Numbered from the stretch's first letter, positions 1 to 11,099 are shown. The stretch: 64,000 nucleotides of DNA from Ischnura elegans (GCF_921293095.1 NC_060248.1:14588744-14652743); one strand, 5' to 3'. Numbers and translations are program-made. The notes: generated from the sequence alone by a model not told the origin.

Positions 1-253
1 GAACAAGTGACTTCATATGCAGGCACGGGTGCTAAGTTATTTTTTCCAATGGTGAAATTTGCCACGAAAAAAATCATTTGGCACATCTGGGATCTCCCAA
101 TTGCCACTCAGGAATAAAAGTGGGGAGAATGATGTTTCAATCAGTAAGGTTCATGGATGATCAAGCATTAATTAGCCAGTCAGCAAGAGGGCTGCAGGCT
201 CCAGTGAATGCGTTAGGTAAGCATTGCGAGGAATATGGCATTATAATTACAAG

Positions 254-589
254 AATATACTTGCCAACCCTCCTCACTCCACCAAGTTATAGGGAGAGGC
301 GTGACACTGACATCAGAGGATCTCTCAGTCCTGTCTTTGGGTGGTAAATGAACTTTCCCCTATTGTTATCGTCTCATGATGCCCCCTAAAATGGCCGCAA
401 AAGCTTGCTTGACAAAGCATTACATTCAGCTCCTCTTGAAAGCCTCCGATACAAATGAGCCTAACCATCAATTCACATTTGGGAGAAAGTTTTCTAGCCG
501 CCCAAAGACAGGGCTGAGAGATCCTCTGACGTCAGGGTCACGCCTCCACTTACAACTCAGGTGGAGTGAGGAGGGTTGACAAGTATATT
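254..589. mobile_element. Short element with about 110-bp terminal inverted repeats
   Basis: The left end begins AATATACTTGCCAACCCTCC and the right end is its near-exact reverse complement (GGAGGGTTGACAAGTATATT). The inverted repeat continues inward on both sides through a CAGAGGATCTCTCAG motif and the CTGTCTTTGGG segment. No transposase is present and no clean target duplication is seen for this sub-element, so the superfamily is unassigned. Confidence 0.7.
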
Positions 590-710
590 AATGACATCCA
601 CCTTCCAATTTCTATTCATCAATTCCTGATGATGAATCCTGCTACGGTAGCAAAAGCTCACTTGACACAGCATAATATAGAGCTGCTCCTGAAAGCCTCC
701 GATACAAATG

Positions 711-1364
711 CAAGGTTCCCACTCAAACTAAATCACAAAATTCACGGTTTTTTTCCAGGTTTTCACGGTTTAAATGTCGTCAAATTCACGGTCTGTAGAT
801 AAGGCATTTTGGGCATCAATATTGATCACGAAACAATCATCGGCCGCGCGTTAAATAAAAATTTAACAAACGCAACAGACACCGTGAATGCAAACGGAGC
901 AATGAAATGGCTATCTCACATGACGTCACCCTTTGCTAGCAAAATTCAGGTCCGGCTAAAGGTTGTGAGCAGGAAAATGGAGGGAGCAGGGCGGCATGGA
1001 AGTGAAGAAGTGCCTGATTTTTTGCCAGGGTTAATGAAAATTTTACTGGTTATTGGTGTTCCAATCACAGCCTCAATCAACAGCCCAGGTCAATGAGTCG
1101 TCACAGCATACGGGCCAATAATTGCGCTTCGAATACACGTGTGTAGATAAATGCGTGGACAGTATCTGCACGCGACTCCGCCTTGAAACATGATCGAAAC
1201 ATCGACTTTTCTTTTGATCTGTCAATCTTAATTCTAAGGTCAAGTTTGAGGGAATTTTAAGGTTTTATGATGAAATCCACTGCTTTTTCCAGGTTTTTTC
1301 ATGGCACACGAAATTCGCTGCTTATTCACGGTTTTAAGGTCTTCACGGTTGAGTGGGAACCCTG
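711..1364. mobile_element. hAT-like non-autonomous element, nested
   Basis: The ends are CAAGGTTCCCACTCAA and, on the other strand, CAGGGTTCCCACTCAACCG, a terminus resembling hAT elements. Both ends also carry TTCACGGTTTT-like subterminal motifs. The flanks share AAATG (706-710 and 1365-1369), and removing the element restores a sequence colinear with the repeat at 366-454. A 5-bp duplication is short for hAT, so the class call is tentative. Confidence 0.5.
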
Positions 1365-2050
1365 AAATGAATCTCGCTCAGAAATTCAACGTTTTACATT
1401 ATCAGTACAAGAAGATCAAAGTTATGCAGTTTTGTACAGCATTGTGAGCAAGGGATGTGATGATCAAGATTAAAGTGGGTGAGCATAAACTTGAGCAGGT
1501 AGAGCGACTATTTTGGCAGCACTTAAGAGGAAAATGGATATAGCAGTAAGGGCATCACAAAGAGAAATGAATTAGCAAAAGAGGTCTTCATGAATAAGAA
1601 AGAGCTAATGGGAGGACCATTATTGAAGAGTTTAAAGATAAGGCAGTGAAAAGTCTGATCTACAGTGCAGTGCTTAGCGGTACAGAAATATGAACACTAC
1701 AGAATAAAAGGACAAGGAAGGACTGAAGGCCTTCGAGACATAGGTCTGGAAAAGAATGGAGAAGGTGAGGTGAACGGAGAGATGGAGGAGCGATGAAGTG
1801 CTAATGATGGTTGGTGAGGAGAGATGGCTTCTAGATGAGATACTAAGGAGACAGAAGGTATGGATGGAGTGAATACTGAGTGGAGAGGGGATGTTGAAAG
1901 CAATGTTAGAGGGTAGAATGTTGAGTGAGCAAGGGAGGGGGTGGAGGAGAATAGCAATTTTAGACAGAATGAAAGAGGGTGGGCCTTAGACAGACCAGGG
2001 TGATCAGCAAAATTCTCCATATTCACCTACCTTGATTGGTAGAATGATGC

Positions 2051-3816
2051 AATAATTGTTAAATAATTGCGCGTAAATGCTTTCAAAGGCATTGAAATAT
2101 TCATCCAGGTGTTCCATTGTATTTTTCTTCCATGTAGGTATGTCAATTTTAGGGAAGAATATTAAAAAATTATTTACTTGATTGCACCCTCTGAAAATGA
2201 GAGCAATCAAAATTTTTTGTTGATAGAAAAATTTTAGGCTGGTTCACGGGCCAAAATATTTCTGCCTCTGGAACCTGATAACAAAAAGTGCTCGATACAT
2301 CAAAAATTGAATCCTCAAAATTATCGTGTCCTGAGAAATGAAATGGGTGATCTACAAAATGGGACATGGGCACCAAGAATAAATTCAACAATCACTGGAA
2401 ATCAGCAGACACAGACGACCAAACATTCCAGCCACAGGGTCAATTCCCCTGAGACCTGTCAAAGATGGCATTGCCTTCAAAACGGCATTCCTATACAAAC
2501 GTATGGACATTAAGTGACCTGACATCACCAAATAACAAGATGAAGATTGTGATAAAAATGAAGTTCCTAACTTCAACTGCTCTTCCGAGAGGGAAGAGGT
2601 GTTAATATATGGATTCCATTAAAAAGCCTGGACAATAACCCATAAATGATGGTGATGCCTTTATCTAAACGACAGAGAACAGGTCAGACGAAAAGTAACA
2701 ATGCATAAGTACCTATTTTCCCCAATGAAGAGAATACATCTTATGACATTCATTTAAAAGATTTATATTCTTTTTCAGGTTTGGACCAAAGCTATAGAAT
2801 ACTGCAAACAATGAACATACAGAAGGCAATGGAAAATATCTTACCTAATGCAATTCCTTTTTAGATTCCAAAACACCTGCGCTCATGACGAGAGGAAAGC
2901 ACTGTACCCATGTTGCTACACAATCCTTATTTTTAAAAATCGTTTTCCTCACTTCACGAAAATTACGTTCCAATGCAACACAAAATAACAATTCTCCGCG
3001 GTGTTACAACCAATTTACCACCATTGACAGATAATAAACACCCGTAACACACTGAACTTCGTCGAAACTTAGGCGTTGCGCTTATGTTTTTTCAGGAATA
3101 CCAAAATTCCAAAAATTTGATATTCTTGAGTTGAATAAATTTTGGAATATAATCTTGAATTCAGTGGTAAAAAAACTATTTATTGCCGACGATCCATTAA
3201 TTTGTAATCGGCTACCTTGAATATGACTGAAGATATTATCCGAGTACGCTCTACCTGTTGCACTTAATTTCATATGTTGGTTAACTCGAAAGGGAAATGA
3301 ACCTAGAACATTATTCTAAATATATTGTTGCATAATTTACCATTTGAGGGGCGATTAATTTCATCATTTCAAAATTCTTGAGATTGCAACCTTTTTAAAT
3401 AACGTGTTCATTCATAGCGTTTAATTATGTATACGACATTTATGAGTTCATTGTTGATTTTGAGTTATGATAAAATAAACGCCAGCCTGAATTGCAGCTT
3501 TTATATAATAAATACAATATTTATGTGTCCTTTATTGCTTTTGGGTTATTTGGTATGAGAGTTCTGTTTAGAACCTGATTCCTGTTAATCATGAAAAGCG
3601 TATTTGAGGGAACTACTTTAGCTATATGTAGAGTAATTTTGAGTCCAATTATATGTATATGGAGTAAATAACTCTAACTTGCTTACATCACATCCTGTGA
3701 GCTTCCATCACATCCTTTTATTGTGAGCCCATTATCTCTCCTATGCTTCCTTGGATCCGAATTCAATGTTTCCACAATGCAAGCCCTTCATTGATAAGGT
3801 GGACCCTATTGAAAAT
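2051..3816. other. No recognisable gene
   Basis: AT-rich sequence with only short ORFs on both strands, none resembling a known family and none with convincing splice sites. Confidence 0.4.
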
Positions 3817-4012
3817 TTCTTATAAGTCTTACAGAAATTCTTATAAGAATTCTGTAAGACTTATAGAATCCTTATTATATCTTATAGGATTCTATAAGTC
3901 TTACAGATTTCTTATAGGATTCTATCAGTCTTATAGAAAATCTTATAGGATTCTATAAGTCTTACAAAAATTCTTATAAGAAATTTGCATTTCTTATAGA
4001 ATTCTACAATAA
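3817..4012. repeat. Degenerate array of CTTATAAG/CTTATAGGATTC palindromes
   Basis: About 200 bp of short palindromic units around CTTATAAG, AATTCTTATAAGAATT and CTTATAGGATTCTATAAG, interspersed with AAGTCTTACAGA on both strands. The same core (TTCTTATAAGAA) forms a separate array at 8114-8335. Short ORFs across it are low-complexity artefacts. Confidence 0.8.
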
Positions 4013-4393
4013 TGCTGCGCGGGTCGCATACCTTTTAGGTTTTTATCCAGCAGGCGTGTCACCTTAACTTATGTTGGCAATTGATAATTATTTAAGGAAT
4101 TCTACATAAGATAATTTTTTAAAATTATGTATAACTCTTTTTTAAGTAATGTTCTGCTAATTTCCTGGTTTTTTTCAGCATGGTATTTGACATAAATGGT
4201 TCCAAGAAGCGGAGGCTTCTTTAATGCGACTTGCTAGTATATATAGCTGAGGGCACATGAAAAATTGTAGACTTATAAGATCTCTCTGTTTCGAGTCTAC
4301 AGATTACTTGACCGATGGAAGTTCGATATGGGCCATGAATGACCACGATGTATACTACGATTGCATACGTTGCAGGATACTGTTCACATGGTT

Positions 4394-4445
4394 CCCTAGC
4401 AACCTAGTAACAACCAAAACTTGTTTGGTTGTTAGGTTGCTAGGG
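4394..4445. repeat. 52-bp hairpin
   Basis: CCCTAGCAACCTA and an AACAACCAAA segment are followed after a few bases by their reverse complement ending TAGGTTGCTAGGG. This gives a near-perfect stem of about 22 bp with a very small loop. No neighbouring copy or target duplication was seen. Confidence 0.7.
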
Positions 4446-5110
4446 ATTGCTTTTATATGTTAATCATTCACAATGTCTTTGTGATAGCAGTTTAATAAAA
4501 TAAGTCGTGTGCTTCTAACCAAAATAAGGCATTGACCTAATTTGGTAAGTATTAAAAAAACTGGCATTCCTAAAATTATGTTACCTTAACACGTTCCCTG
4601 CCACGCGCCGCCATAGGGCGTCTCACATAACTTCAAATTCGAGTTAGTGAGACGCCATATGGCGTCTCGCATTGCTGCTGGACGCAACTAGTGAGACGCC
4701 AATGGGCGTCAAAGTAGCGTTTTCGTTGAATCATCAAGCGATGTATAGAACTTGAAATTTAAGCTAAATTTCCTTATGCACTGACGAGACAATGTTATCT
4801 TCTGTGAAGGGAGAGTATTGGTAACACATTTTAGCTTGAATTTCATTTTTTTTTCGTCTTCGGTTTCTCATGTTTTTTTCGAGAGTGCCATTTTTCAATG
4901 GCTATATCATTCTATGTTTCAAGTGGAAGCTTGAGGTAATATATCTCCACACAATGTTTCAAATTACATTTGCAGAGTTTTTTTCTTTCTTTTCCTTCTC
5001 TCAGTTGTCGCTTATACCTAACCGAGTGAGGAGCGTATCATTATACCAAATTTATTCTCTGTTTAAGTAAATGAAAGGTCGTAGCACTTTTCCACAAGAA
5101 TTTTTAATGC

Positions 5111-5149
5111 GTACAACGCGTTTCGGCTCACTGAGCCATCATCAGGTAC
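5111..5149 (-). ncRNA. Hammerhead ribozyme core of a Penelope-like tail
   Basis: Read on the minus strand: GTAC, CTGATGA, a stem II hairpin (GGCTC-AGT-GAGCC), GAAA, a self-complementary ACGCGT stem III, a U at the cleavage position, then GTAC. The two GTAC segments pair as stem I. This matches the minimal type I hammerhead known from Penelope-like retroelements, where the very short stem III is thought to work as a dimer. No PLE coding sequence is recognised beside it. Activity is inferred, not shown. Confidence 0.75.
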
Positions 5150-5602
5150 AAGACGCTTGAACACATGTGAAGATCCCTTTTATACCCTTGAGAGAGGAGA
5201 GTATTGGAGAAGGAGAGGATTTGACATCTTTGAGGATGGGGGTGGGTGGGAACGGGTGTACAGAGTATAGACAATGGGGAAAGATACAACTACGGGATGT
5301 GGAGAACGCACGTTGGAATTTTGCTTTGCACCCAAGCCTGAATCTGTTGAATTTATTCTCTGTGTCTGTGCCTTCGATACGGAAGTGATAACCAGTCTAG
5401 TGAATATATCATGTGTACTCCGTCACGCATTATTGGGGGAAAGAAACGACCACCGACCTTGAAGGATTTTCTGAAGGAGACACCGCTAATTCAGGGTGTC
5501 TAAGGAGTCGTATGAATCCTCAGAGTCAGGTAATCTTTCTTCTTCTAATACAGGTATGATTCCTTATTCCATTTTTTTATTCACATTCTAATAACTCCTG
5601 CT

Positions 5603-5863
5603 CAGTGGCGCCGACTCCATGGGGCCTGAGGGGGCCCGAGCCCCCCCAAGAATTCGTTACAGATGTGAGGAGAAAATGTATCATGCTTGTCAATTTTCCC
5701 CGGAGTGTCCAGATATCGAGATTCGAGTGATCAGGGTTCTAATGTCGATCATATGACTCTTCTAAAATGCTTAAAAGACATAAAATTAACTACTTATTAA
5801 ATTTACTGAGACAGGGTCCCCGGTTTGGGCCCCCCCATTATTTTTTGTAAGTTGGCACCCCTA
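5603..5863. mobile_element. hAT MITE, family 1, nested in piggyBac
   Basis: A 261-bp repeat starting CAGTGGCGCCGACTCCATGG and ending in GTTGGCACCCCTA, flanked by an exact 8-bp duplication CTCCTGCT (5595-5602 and 5864-5871). A second copy of the family is at 33262-33483. Both contain the AATTCGTTA and GACTCTTCTAAAATGCTTAA blocks and C/G runs near the ends. An 8-bp duplication with a CAG start indicates hAT mobilisation. Confidence 0.88.
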
Positions 5864-5945
5864 CTCCTGCTGTAATGTTTAGATACTTCTAGTGATTTGA
5901 TTCATCCCACGCTTATGGAAAGAAATGTTGGGAGATAAGTCTCAT

Positions 5946-6376
5946 TTTGTGGGTACCATTAGGAAAAATAGGAAAGGGCTGTTAAGAGAAATAACGACTG
6001 CTAAATAAAAGAAAGGCATTTCAGTGCTATGAAAAACTTGTGTAGCAACGGTAAAGAAATGGAAAGATCAGCGCGACGTATTCATGATCTCCACCACCAT
6101 CAGACAGGAGATAATCCCAACGGGGAAAGAAATCGAAGAGGGGAAGTGGTTACTAAGCCAAAGATGGTGATTGAGTACAATAAAATAAAGGGAGGAATTG
6201 ACATTGCTGACACCCTTTCGTTGTATCACTGCACCCATCGAAAAATAGTAAGGTGGTACCACAAGGTGGCCGATGATGCTCTTTTTGGGACTTGCATTGT
6301 TAATGCATTTATACTGTGGAATGAAACACGGAATCCAGGTGCCCACATGATCTCTCTCCAGCAGTTAAGGCGATAA
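5946..6376 (+). pseudogene. piggyBac transposase relic (C-terminal part)
   Basis: Two frames together give a recognisable piggyBac (DDE_Tnp_1_7/PGBD-type) sequence. The first, from 5946, contains VGTIRKNRKGL and KKWKDQRDVFM, matching the family's conserved GTxRxNRxGLP and WxDxRxV blocks. It has internal stops and then shifts near 6110. The second frame, 6029-6376, carries KPKMVIEYNKIKGGIDIAD, RKIVRWYHKV and VNAFILWNE, matching the region around the last catalytic aspartate and the C-terminal helices. The N-terminal half is not recognisable, so no functional transposase is made. It lies inside the TTAA-flanked element 4590-7098. Confidence 0.85.
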
Positions 6377-7102
6377 ATTATAGAAGAATGGCTACATATT
6401 CTTCGGGATTCCGTTGATAGGGTCTAAAAAAATTGACGCACTACCTGGTAAATACAAATAACACTGAAGGAAGTCTTCGAAGTCTGGTAATTTAGAGGAT
6501 AAAATTATCATTACATAAAATCGAAAATTAGTATTTTTTGCACTATTTTTAGCGCTGTTTCTTCATTTTAGAAAAGCCCGTGTTGGCTGTCGTGGATGTT
6601 ACAAAGAATTCTTGCAGACGATGAGTCGCAAAGTTGCCCTCAGTAAAGCCAAAAGTGTTTCTACAAAATTTATGATCTGTCCGGATCAGCCGTACCTAAG
6701 TCTCCCAAATTTAAATCATTGCACTAATCATCTCCGTATACGGTAGCAAATATTATTAAAAGCAAAATGAACAATTAAAATTTATTTTAACACTATTTTC
6801 AACCATAGCTTTTGTGTGCACACTAAAAAGTTGGAACGCAGATCCAATTGCCTGAGCCGCCAAATGGCGTCTCATCAAATTTTAGGCATTGTCAAAAGTG
6901 GGGAGACGCCCTATGGCGTCGCACGTGACTAAAGTTACAATCGATAGCGCATCACATAATGAGTGTAAATATACCGAGAAATATTAGTAAAACCCGGAGA
7001 TAGGCTCAATATCATTATTGCCGTTTGGTAATAGGTTCGAAAATATTCGCCTGGCACACGCGGAATGACTGTAGAATTCGGGCCCGGCAGCGAACGTGTT
7101 AA

Positions 7103-8113
7103 ACAGATAGTTTCGTTGAATTTTAAACTTTTCATCATTAATTTCGATAGACATGTATATTTTTCAGATTGTGGCATATCTAACATAAGGGGAAGTTTGA
7201 ATGAAAACAGTGTTTTAATGGACAAAGTAAATGATTTAGTCGTCTCTGAAGAGAATGAGAATGAATTTGTATGAGTATGCCAACATCTGCACAGTTATTA
7301 TTTTATGGAAAATACATCAACTATTATTCTCAATCAGTGTTTCTGTGATTCCTATTAATTTCCCTAAATCTTGCACTTATTGTTAGCCATATTCTACGTA
7401 TCCTTTTCTCCAAAATGGCATCAAATTCCATTTTGCTTTGCTTATTTCTTTCATTATCTATCCAAATCTGTATGTAGAGGTCTCATTCTCTCTGGTATCT
7501 TAAATAAACATTGCTCATATGCATTTTATTTATCAAATTTTACTCTTCCTTCCCATATAATTTCTTGAAGTACCTATCTCCAGTGGAACTTGAATTTTAT
7601 TTCATTTGCTTCTTCAATTTTCCAGGTTAAATCATATTCCATAATGCAATTCCTGTATCTTTCATTGCGTAATGATTGCCAAAGTTGTATTCAATTATCA
7701 GTCCATCATTCTAGGGTATCGCTGGTTTAATTGATTTTAGTTTCTTTTAGCATGTGGGGACATTAACCCTATACAGAACCCATGCCCTGAAAGACCTCTA
7801 TGGTATTTCGCCTTGTCTGGCCAGCCAGGTGAACTTTACAGAGCTTCAATGTCCTTTTTGATGTACACTGATGATAGACATCTACATTTGGTTCATGGGA
7901 AATCATTAGGTTTGCTGTATAAGATATAGGCGTCTACATTTGGATTGAATTAGGTATAATGCTAACTTTGTACTCTCAGTAGGGATGTAAATCTTATGTA
8001 GCTTTTTATAGAAGTTTGCGCGAGTGTTTTAAGCATGTTGATATGATATTTATAATAAATATTTCCATCAGAAAATTTGTTATAAATAACATTTTGTAAC
8101 TGATAGTTAGAAG
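7103..8113. other. No recognisable gene
   Basis: AT-rich unique-looking sequence with short ORFs only; I recognise nothing in it. Confidence 0.4.
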
Positions 8114-8335
8114 AAATTTTCTTATAAGAAAAATTCTTATAAGAAATTTTCTTATAAGAAATATGCCCAATTTCTGATAAGAAATCTTCTTATAGAAAAA
8201 TTCTTATAAGAAATATGCCCAATTTCTGATAAGAAATTTTCTTATAGAAAAATTCTTATAAGAAATTTTCTTATAAGAAATTTTCTTATAAGAAATATGT
8301 CCAATTTCTGATAAGAAATTTTCTTATAAGAAATT
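8114..8335. repeat. Tandem TTCTTATAAGAA palindrome array
   Basis: About 220 bp made of TTCTTATAAGAAATT units, many being the exact palindrome TTCTTATAAGAA. Periodic variants CCAATTTCTGATAAGAAA and AAATATGCCCAATTTC build a higher-order repeat of roughly 60 bp. It shares its core with the array at 3817-4012. Confidence 0.85.
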
Positions 8336-8563
8336 TCCAATAGGGGAGGATCAAGGGAAACCCAAATAGTATCCAACAGTGATACAAAATTATGCAGCGT
8401 GGGCCTGATATCGTGTTTTTGAAAATTGTGGCTTTAATAATGAAAAATATGAAAATAAAGTTCTTGGGCCAATGACAGATGGATTACTCACTACTATATC
8501 AACCTTTTCATTTCCACACATATGCTTTCTCCTTTACATCCTTGATAACTTAACCTATTTTTT

Positions 8564-8640
8564 TCTGCCTCGGTGGCGGTGGGGTACAGTCCTTGCGGGT
8601 TCGAGTCCCGCCTGGTTAAGTTACCCCTACCCAGGGTATG
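8564..8640 (+). mobile_element. Truncated tRNA-derived SINE
   Basis: GCCTCGGTGGCGGTGGGGTA, an RNA polymerase III A-box-like start, is followed after a deletion by GGGTTCGAGTCCCGCCTGG, a B-box region. This is the same family as the full-length copy at 44966-45168, lacking about 20 bp between the two boxes and the 3' tail. It abuts the Penelope endonuclease coding region. Confidence 0.75.
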
Positions 8641-8641
8641 A

Positions 8642-8971
8642 TTGTATGTGTATTGTATGTGTGATACCAGTGAGATTAAATATATTGGACAAACTGGGAG
8701 AAACTTTAACGTGAGAATGAAAGAACATCGACAATGTTTTTTAAATAATGACGAATCCTCTGGAATAGCGAGACATTTGTGTGACGAGTACCATTGGTGT
8801 AATTTTGAACCCAGGATTTTACATTGTATTGACAAGGGGAGAAAAATGGACTTTTTGGAACAGTTTGAAATTGTGAATTGCCCCACTAAACTTTGTAATG
8901 ACCATATGTTCCCCTCCCAGTCACCTTTACTTAACGTCACACTACCACCCCCCTACGACCCTCAACCTTGA
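8642..8971 (+). pseudogene. GIY-YIG endonuclease domain of a Penelope-like element
   Basis: The 109-codon frame reads through KYIGQTGRNFNVRMKEH (residues 13-29), the GIY-YIG endonuclease signature of Penelope-like retroelements: Tyr-Ile-Gly, a conserved Arg and the Glu-His pair. A typical helical C-terminal part follows (SSGIARHL, MDFLEQFEI). In intact elements this nuclease is fused behind a reverse transcriptase and makes the target nick. The RT part is missing upstream, where a SINE fragment abuts, so this is a 5'-truncated fragment even though the domain frame is open. The reported ATG is internal to the original polyprotein. Confidence 0.85.
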
Positions 8972-9312
8972 TTCCCTCATGTCTTTTAAACCTTTTGAGA
9001 ACCCCTCTCCCCTTTGTCCCCCCCCCTTTTGTTCCTTGTCGTTTATCCCATGCAAGCCAGCCCAAGGCCTCCCCCACTCCTTTCTTCAAAAATCAGCTTT
9101 ACCCGCCATCAATGTTCCTTCCCCCCCCTTCCACCCACGTTTACCTATTTAAGAGCGTGCCACCCATCTACCGTATAAGCTTGTGTAAGAGGCGCACACG
9201 TGTAAGAGGCGCACCCCTATTTTGAGGAAGGAAGCTATAAAGAAAAAAATATTTTACGGTATTTTTTTATCCTATCGCGCGGTGTTGCAGACTTATGCCT
9301 GGAATTTCGACA

Positions 9313-9364
9313 GTTATCGAAATTTCCTCTTTCAGTACTATTTGAAAGAGGAAATTTTGATAAC
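9313..9364. repeat. Hairpin inside the 9171-11094 element
   Basis: GTTATCGAAATTTCCTCTTT and AAAGAGGAAATTTTGATAAC form a stem of about 22 bp around a short loop. An outer pair CTTATGCC/GGCATAAG (about 9293 and 9387) extends the symmetry. Confidence 0.7.
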
Positions 9365-9621
9365 TGCGGCGGTAATAGCGGCATAAGAGGGAGTAAAAAG
9401 AGTTCCGATCCTCTCTTCGCATACGTCATCGCTCTACGTTGCTTGTCCTACTCACTAACAATTTTGTTTAAAAGCTCTCGCAGGAGTATTGCAATAGAAT
9501 TGCAGCCGTGGAAAATTTTAAGGCAAAACACGACAGGCACATAGCATGAACCTTCCCAAGAGATTGGACAACAATCGGGGCAATTTCAGCGCCATAGGAT
9601 AATAACCACGTCGTAGATTTA

Positions 9622-9920
9622 AGGCCCCTTGCACACACACCGATTTTGGACGGCCGGTAAAATATCGGCCGTCCACATTCTAATAGTGAACATTGGGAGA
9701 GCATTGGAGCTTGCACACGTACCGAACACGCGCCGGCACCGGCTAAATGCCGGTTAGCTGCCGGCCATTGTCACTGTGGATCGCCGTCGCCGGCTCAAAA
9801 ACATAGCAACTTATCGTTTGACCGGTAAAAATCCGGCGTGTGTGCAAGCATCGCTTCGCCGGTAAAATATCGGCCGATATTTTACCGGCCGTCCAATATC
9901 GGTGTGTGTGCAAGGGGCCG
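9622..9920. mobile_element. PIF/Harbinger-like MITE with 48-bp inverted repeats
   Basis: The left end AGGCCCCTTGCACACACACC continues through GGACGGCCGGTAAAATATCG. The right end is the inverted equivalent, with one mismatch visible over about 48 bp. The left flank is TTA; the right side is G followed by TTT, so the TWA duplication expected for this superfamily is only approximate. The interior is rich in CGGC/GCCG motifs. It is nested in the element at 9171-11094. Confidence 0.7.
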
Positions 9921-11099
9921 TTTTTTTCCTTTCCGGGACTCCATAGGAAAATAGGAAATTATCAAGTTACAGGGGATCAATGGAAACGCGTTTCATCCCT
10001 ACCCCATCTCACCAACTGACCTTTTTCGGTCTACCAGGTTCAATTCTCCGAGTTTCTGGAGGTCAAATGCTAGGTGAGTTACCTTATGAGCTCGAAAATA
10101 TATCTCGATATCTTTCAGCAATTGTATGACACGCACGAGGTTATAAAAAGAATTAGACCTAACGCGACGTATATCTGACAGCATTTAAGTTTTTTGAGCT
10201 CTAATTGATTGGCACAAAGATTTAAAGCAAAAAAAAGGCTACTAATATTCAACTTAGTCCTAACAGCACAATTTCGGAAGAAACAAGCGTAGCATAAGCG
10301 CATTCAAACGAGACGAGACGGACTGGAAACTTCGGGCAACGCAAACTGCGTATATCACATTGCTGTGCCTTCGCCTCTTCACTTTAAAGGCAACAACGTC
10401 ACATGCAAGATCGGACGTATTCTTCCCTTGCTCCTTCGCTCATAGCCTCGTAGCTTGAAATATGGAGCGCGCTCCTTCCCCTCGACCTCTCCTTCAGCGC
10501 TAGTCCAACAATGAACATACTCGTTCGAATTTTTTAAACCGCAGGTTTTGACACCAATATAAATTTCAGTTGCAAAAATCCTCATATTAGCGTCTGAAGA
10601 TAATTTTTTTAAATCAGGTGCTCAGCGTAATGGAAATTGCTCGGCAAGACAGATGTTGACGAATCCGGTATGTCCTTCAAATCTACGCGTTTCTATACGT
10701 TTGATAAGCGATTACTATATGCAGTATAAATGCCGCGGGATGCCCACTCGTGGCAGTAAATTTAGCGCGCGCTCCGGAGCGAATCACCCCGCGCGATCTT
10801 TTCAATGTTCACCTCTGGGGTACCGACGTGACGGCGCGATGCTTACAAGAAATTCAAACAGGAGCATTTTAAAAATACGTCACTAAGGGAGAAACTCCCC
10901 TACCTGCCGCTTGATTTTGACCCAGGGTTTCAGATGACTGACTCACGCTGTAAACCAAGGCCCCTCAGTTCCCCTTGGACTTGCGACCCGTGAAGGGGAG
11001 GGGGGAAGATAAAAAGTTTGTGTAAGAGGCGCACCCCAATTTTCGGCTGCAATGTTTGGGAAAAAAAGTGCGCCTCTTACACGCGCTTATACGGTAATT

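Larger units (their letters stand above)
254..1405. mobile_element. Composite insertion inside LINE-B copy 1, flanked by TACAAG
   Basis: The LINE-B sequence stops at 253 and resumes after 1411, and TACAAG occurs at both edges (248-253 and 1406-1411), so the whole block behaves as one insertion. Its left part is an inverted-repeat element (254-589). Its right part repeats a motif from that element (366-454 resembles 626-713) and is itself interrupted by a second element at 711-1364. No coding capacity is recognised. Confidence 0.55.
111..2050 (+). mobile_element. LINE-B copy 1 (reverse transcriptase relic), split by an insertion
   Basis: Degenerate non-LTR retrotransposon. The part before position 254 encodes a reverse-transcriptase stretch with an FMDDQALISQSARGLQ-like motif, the same as FADDQALISQSARGLQ in the better copy at 21886-23365. 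After an insertion (254-1405) the same element resumes near 1412 with the downstream RT and C-terminal region, full of frameshifts. It ends near 2050 with the family signature CTACCTTGATTGGTAGAAT followed by ATAAT-type repeats. It is 5' truncated or begins before the window. Assignment rests on internal comparison of four copies in this window; the clade (RTE/CR1-like) is inferred. Confidence 0.75.
4590..7098 (+). mobile_element. piggyBac-like transposon with TTAA target duplication
   Basis: The element is bounded by TTAA at 4586-4589 and 7099-7102. The terminal repeats are CACGTTCCCTGCC on the left and its complement GGCAGCGAACGTG on the right (one mismatch). Near both ends lie multiple copies of a GAGACGCC/GGCGTCTC motif, including the perfect 20-bp palindrome GAGACGCCATATGGCGTCTC at about 4650. 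Inside are a decayed transposase C-terminal region (5946-6376), a Penelope-derived hammerhead core (5111-5149) and a hAT MITE (5603-5863). TTAA duplication plus piggyBac coding remnants make the class secure; the copy is dead. Confidence 0.9.
9171..11094. mobile_element. 1.9-kb TA-flanked non-autonomous DNA transposon (CCGTAT termini)
   Basis: TA occurs at 9169-9170 and 11095-11096. The left end CCGTATAAGC, then GTGTAAGAGGCGCAC, is matched by the inverted right end GTGCGCCTCTTACACGCGCT TATACGG. The motif GTGTAAGAGGCGCAC is repeated just inside each end. No transposase is recognised. A hairpin (9313-9364) and a smaller MITE (9622-9920) lie within. The TA duplication suggests a Tc1/mariner-type element, but the superfamily is not proven. 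It interrupts a Penelope-like element. Confidence 0.82.

Noticed and set aside
626-660. CTGATGATGAATCC as a hammerhead
   Set aside because: No stem II hairpin or GAAA follows; it lies in a repeat related to 366-454.
8114-8335. CRISPR-like array
   Set aside because: Units are short palindromes without unique spacers, in a eukaryotic transposon-rich context.
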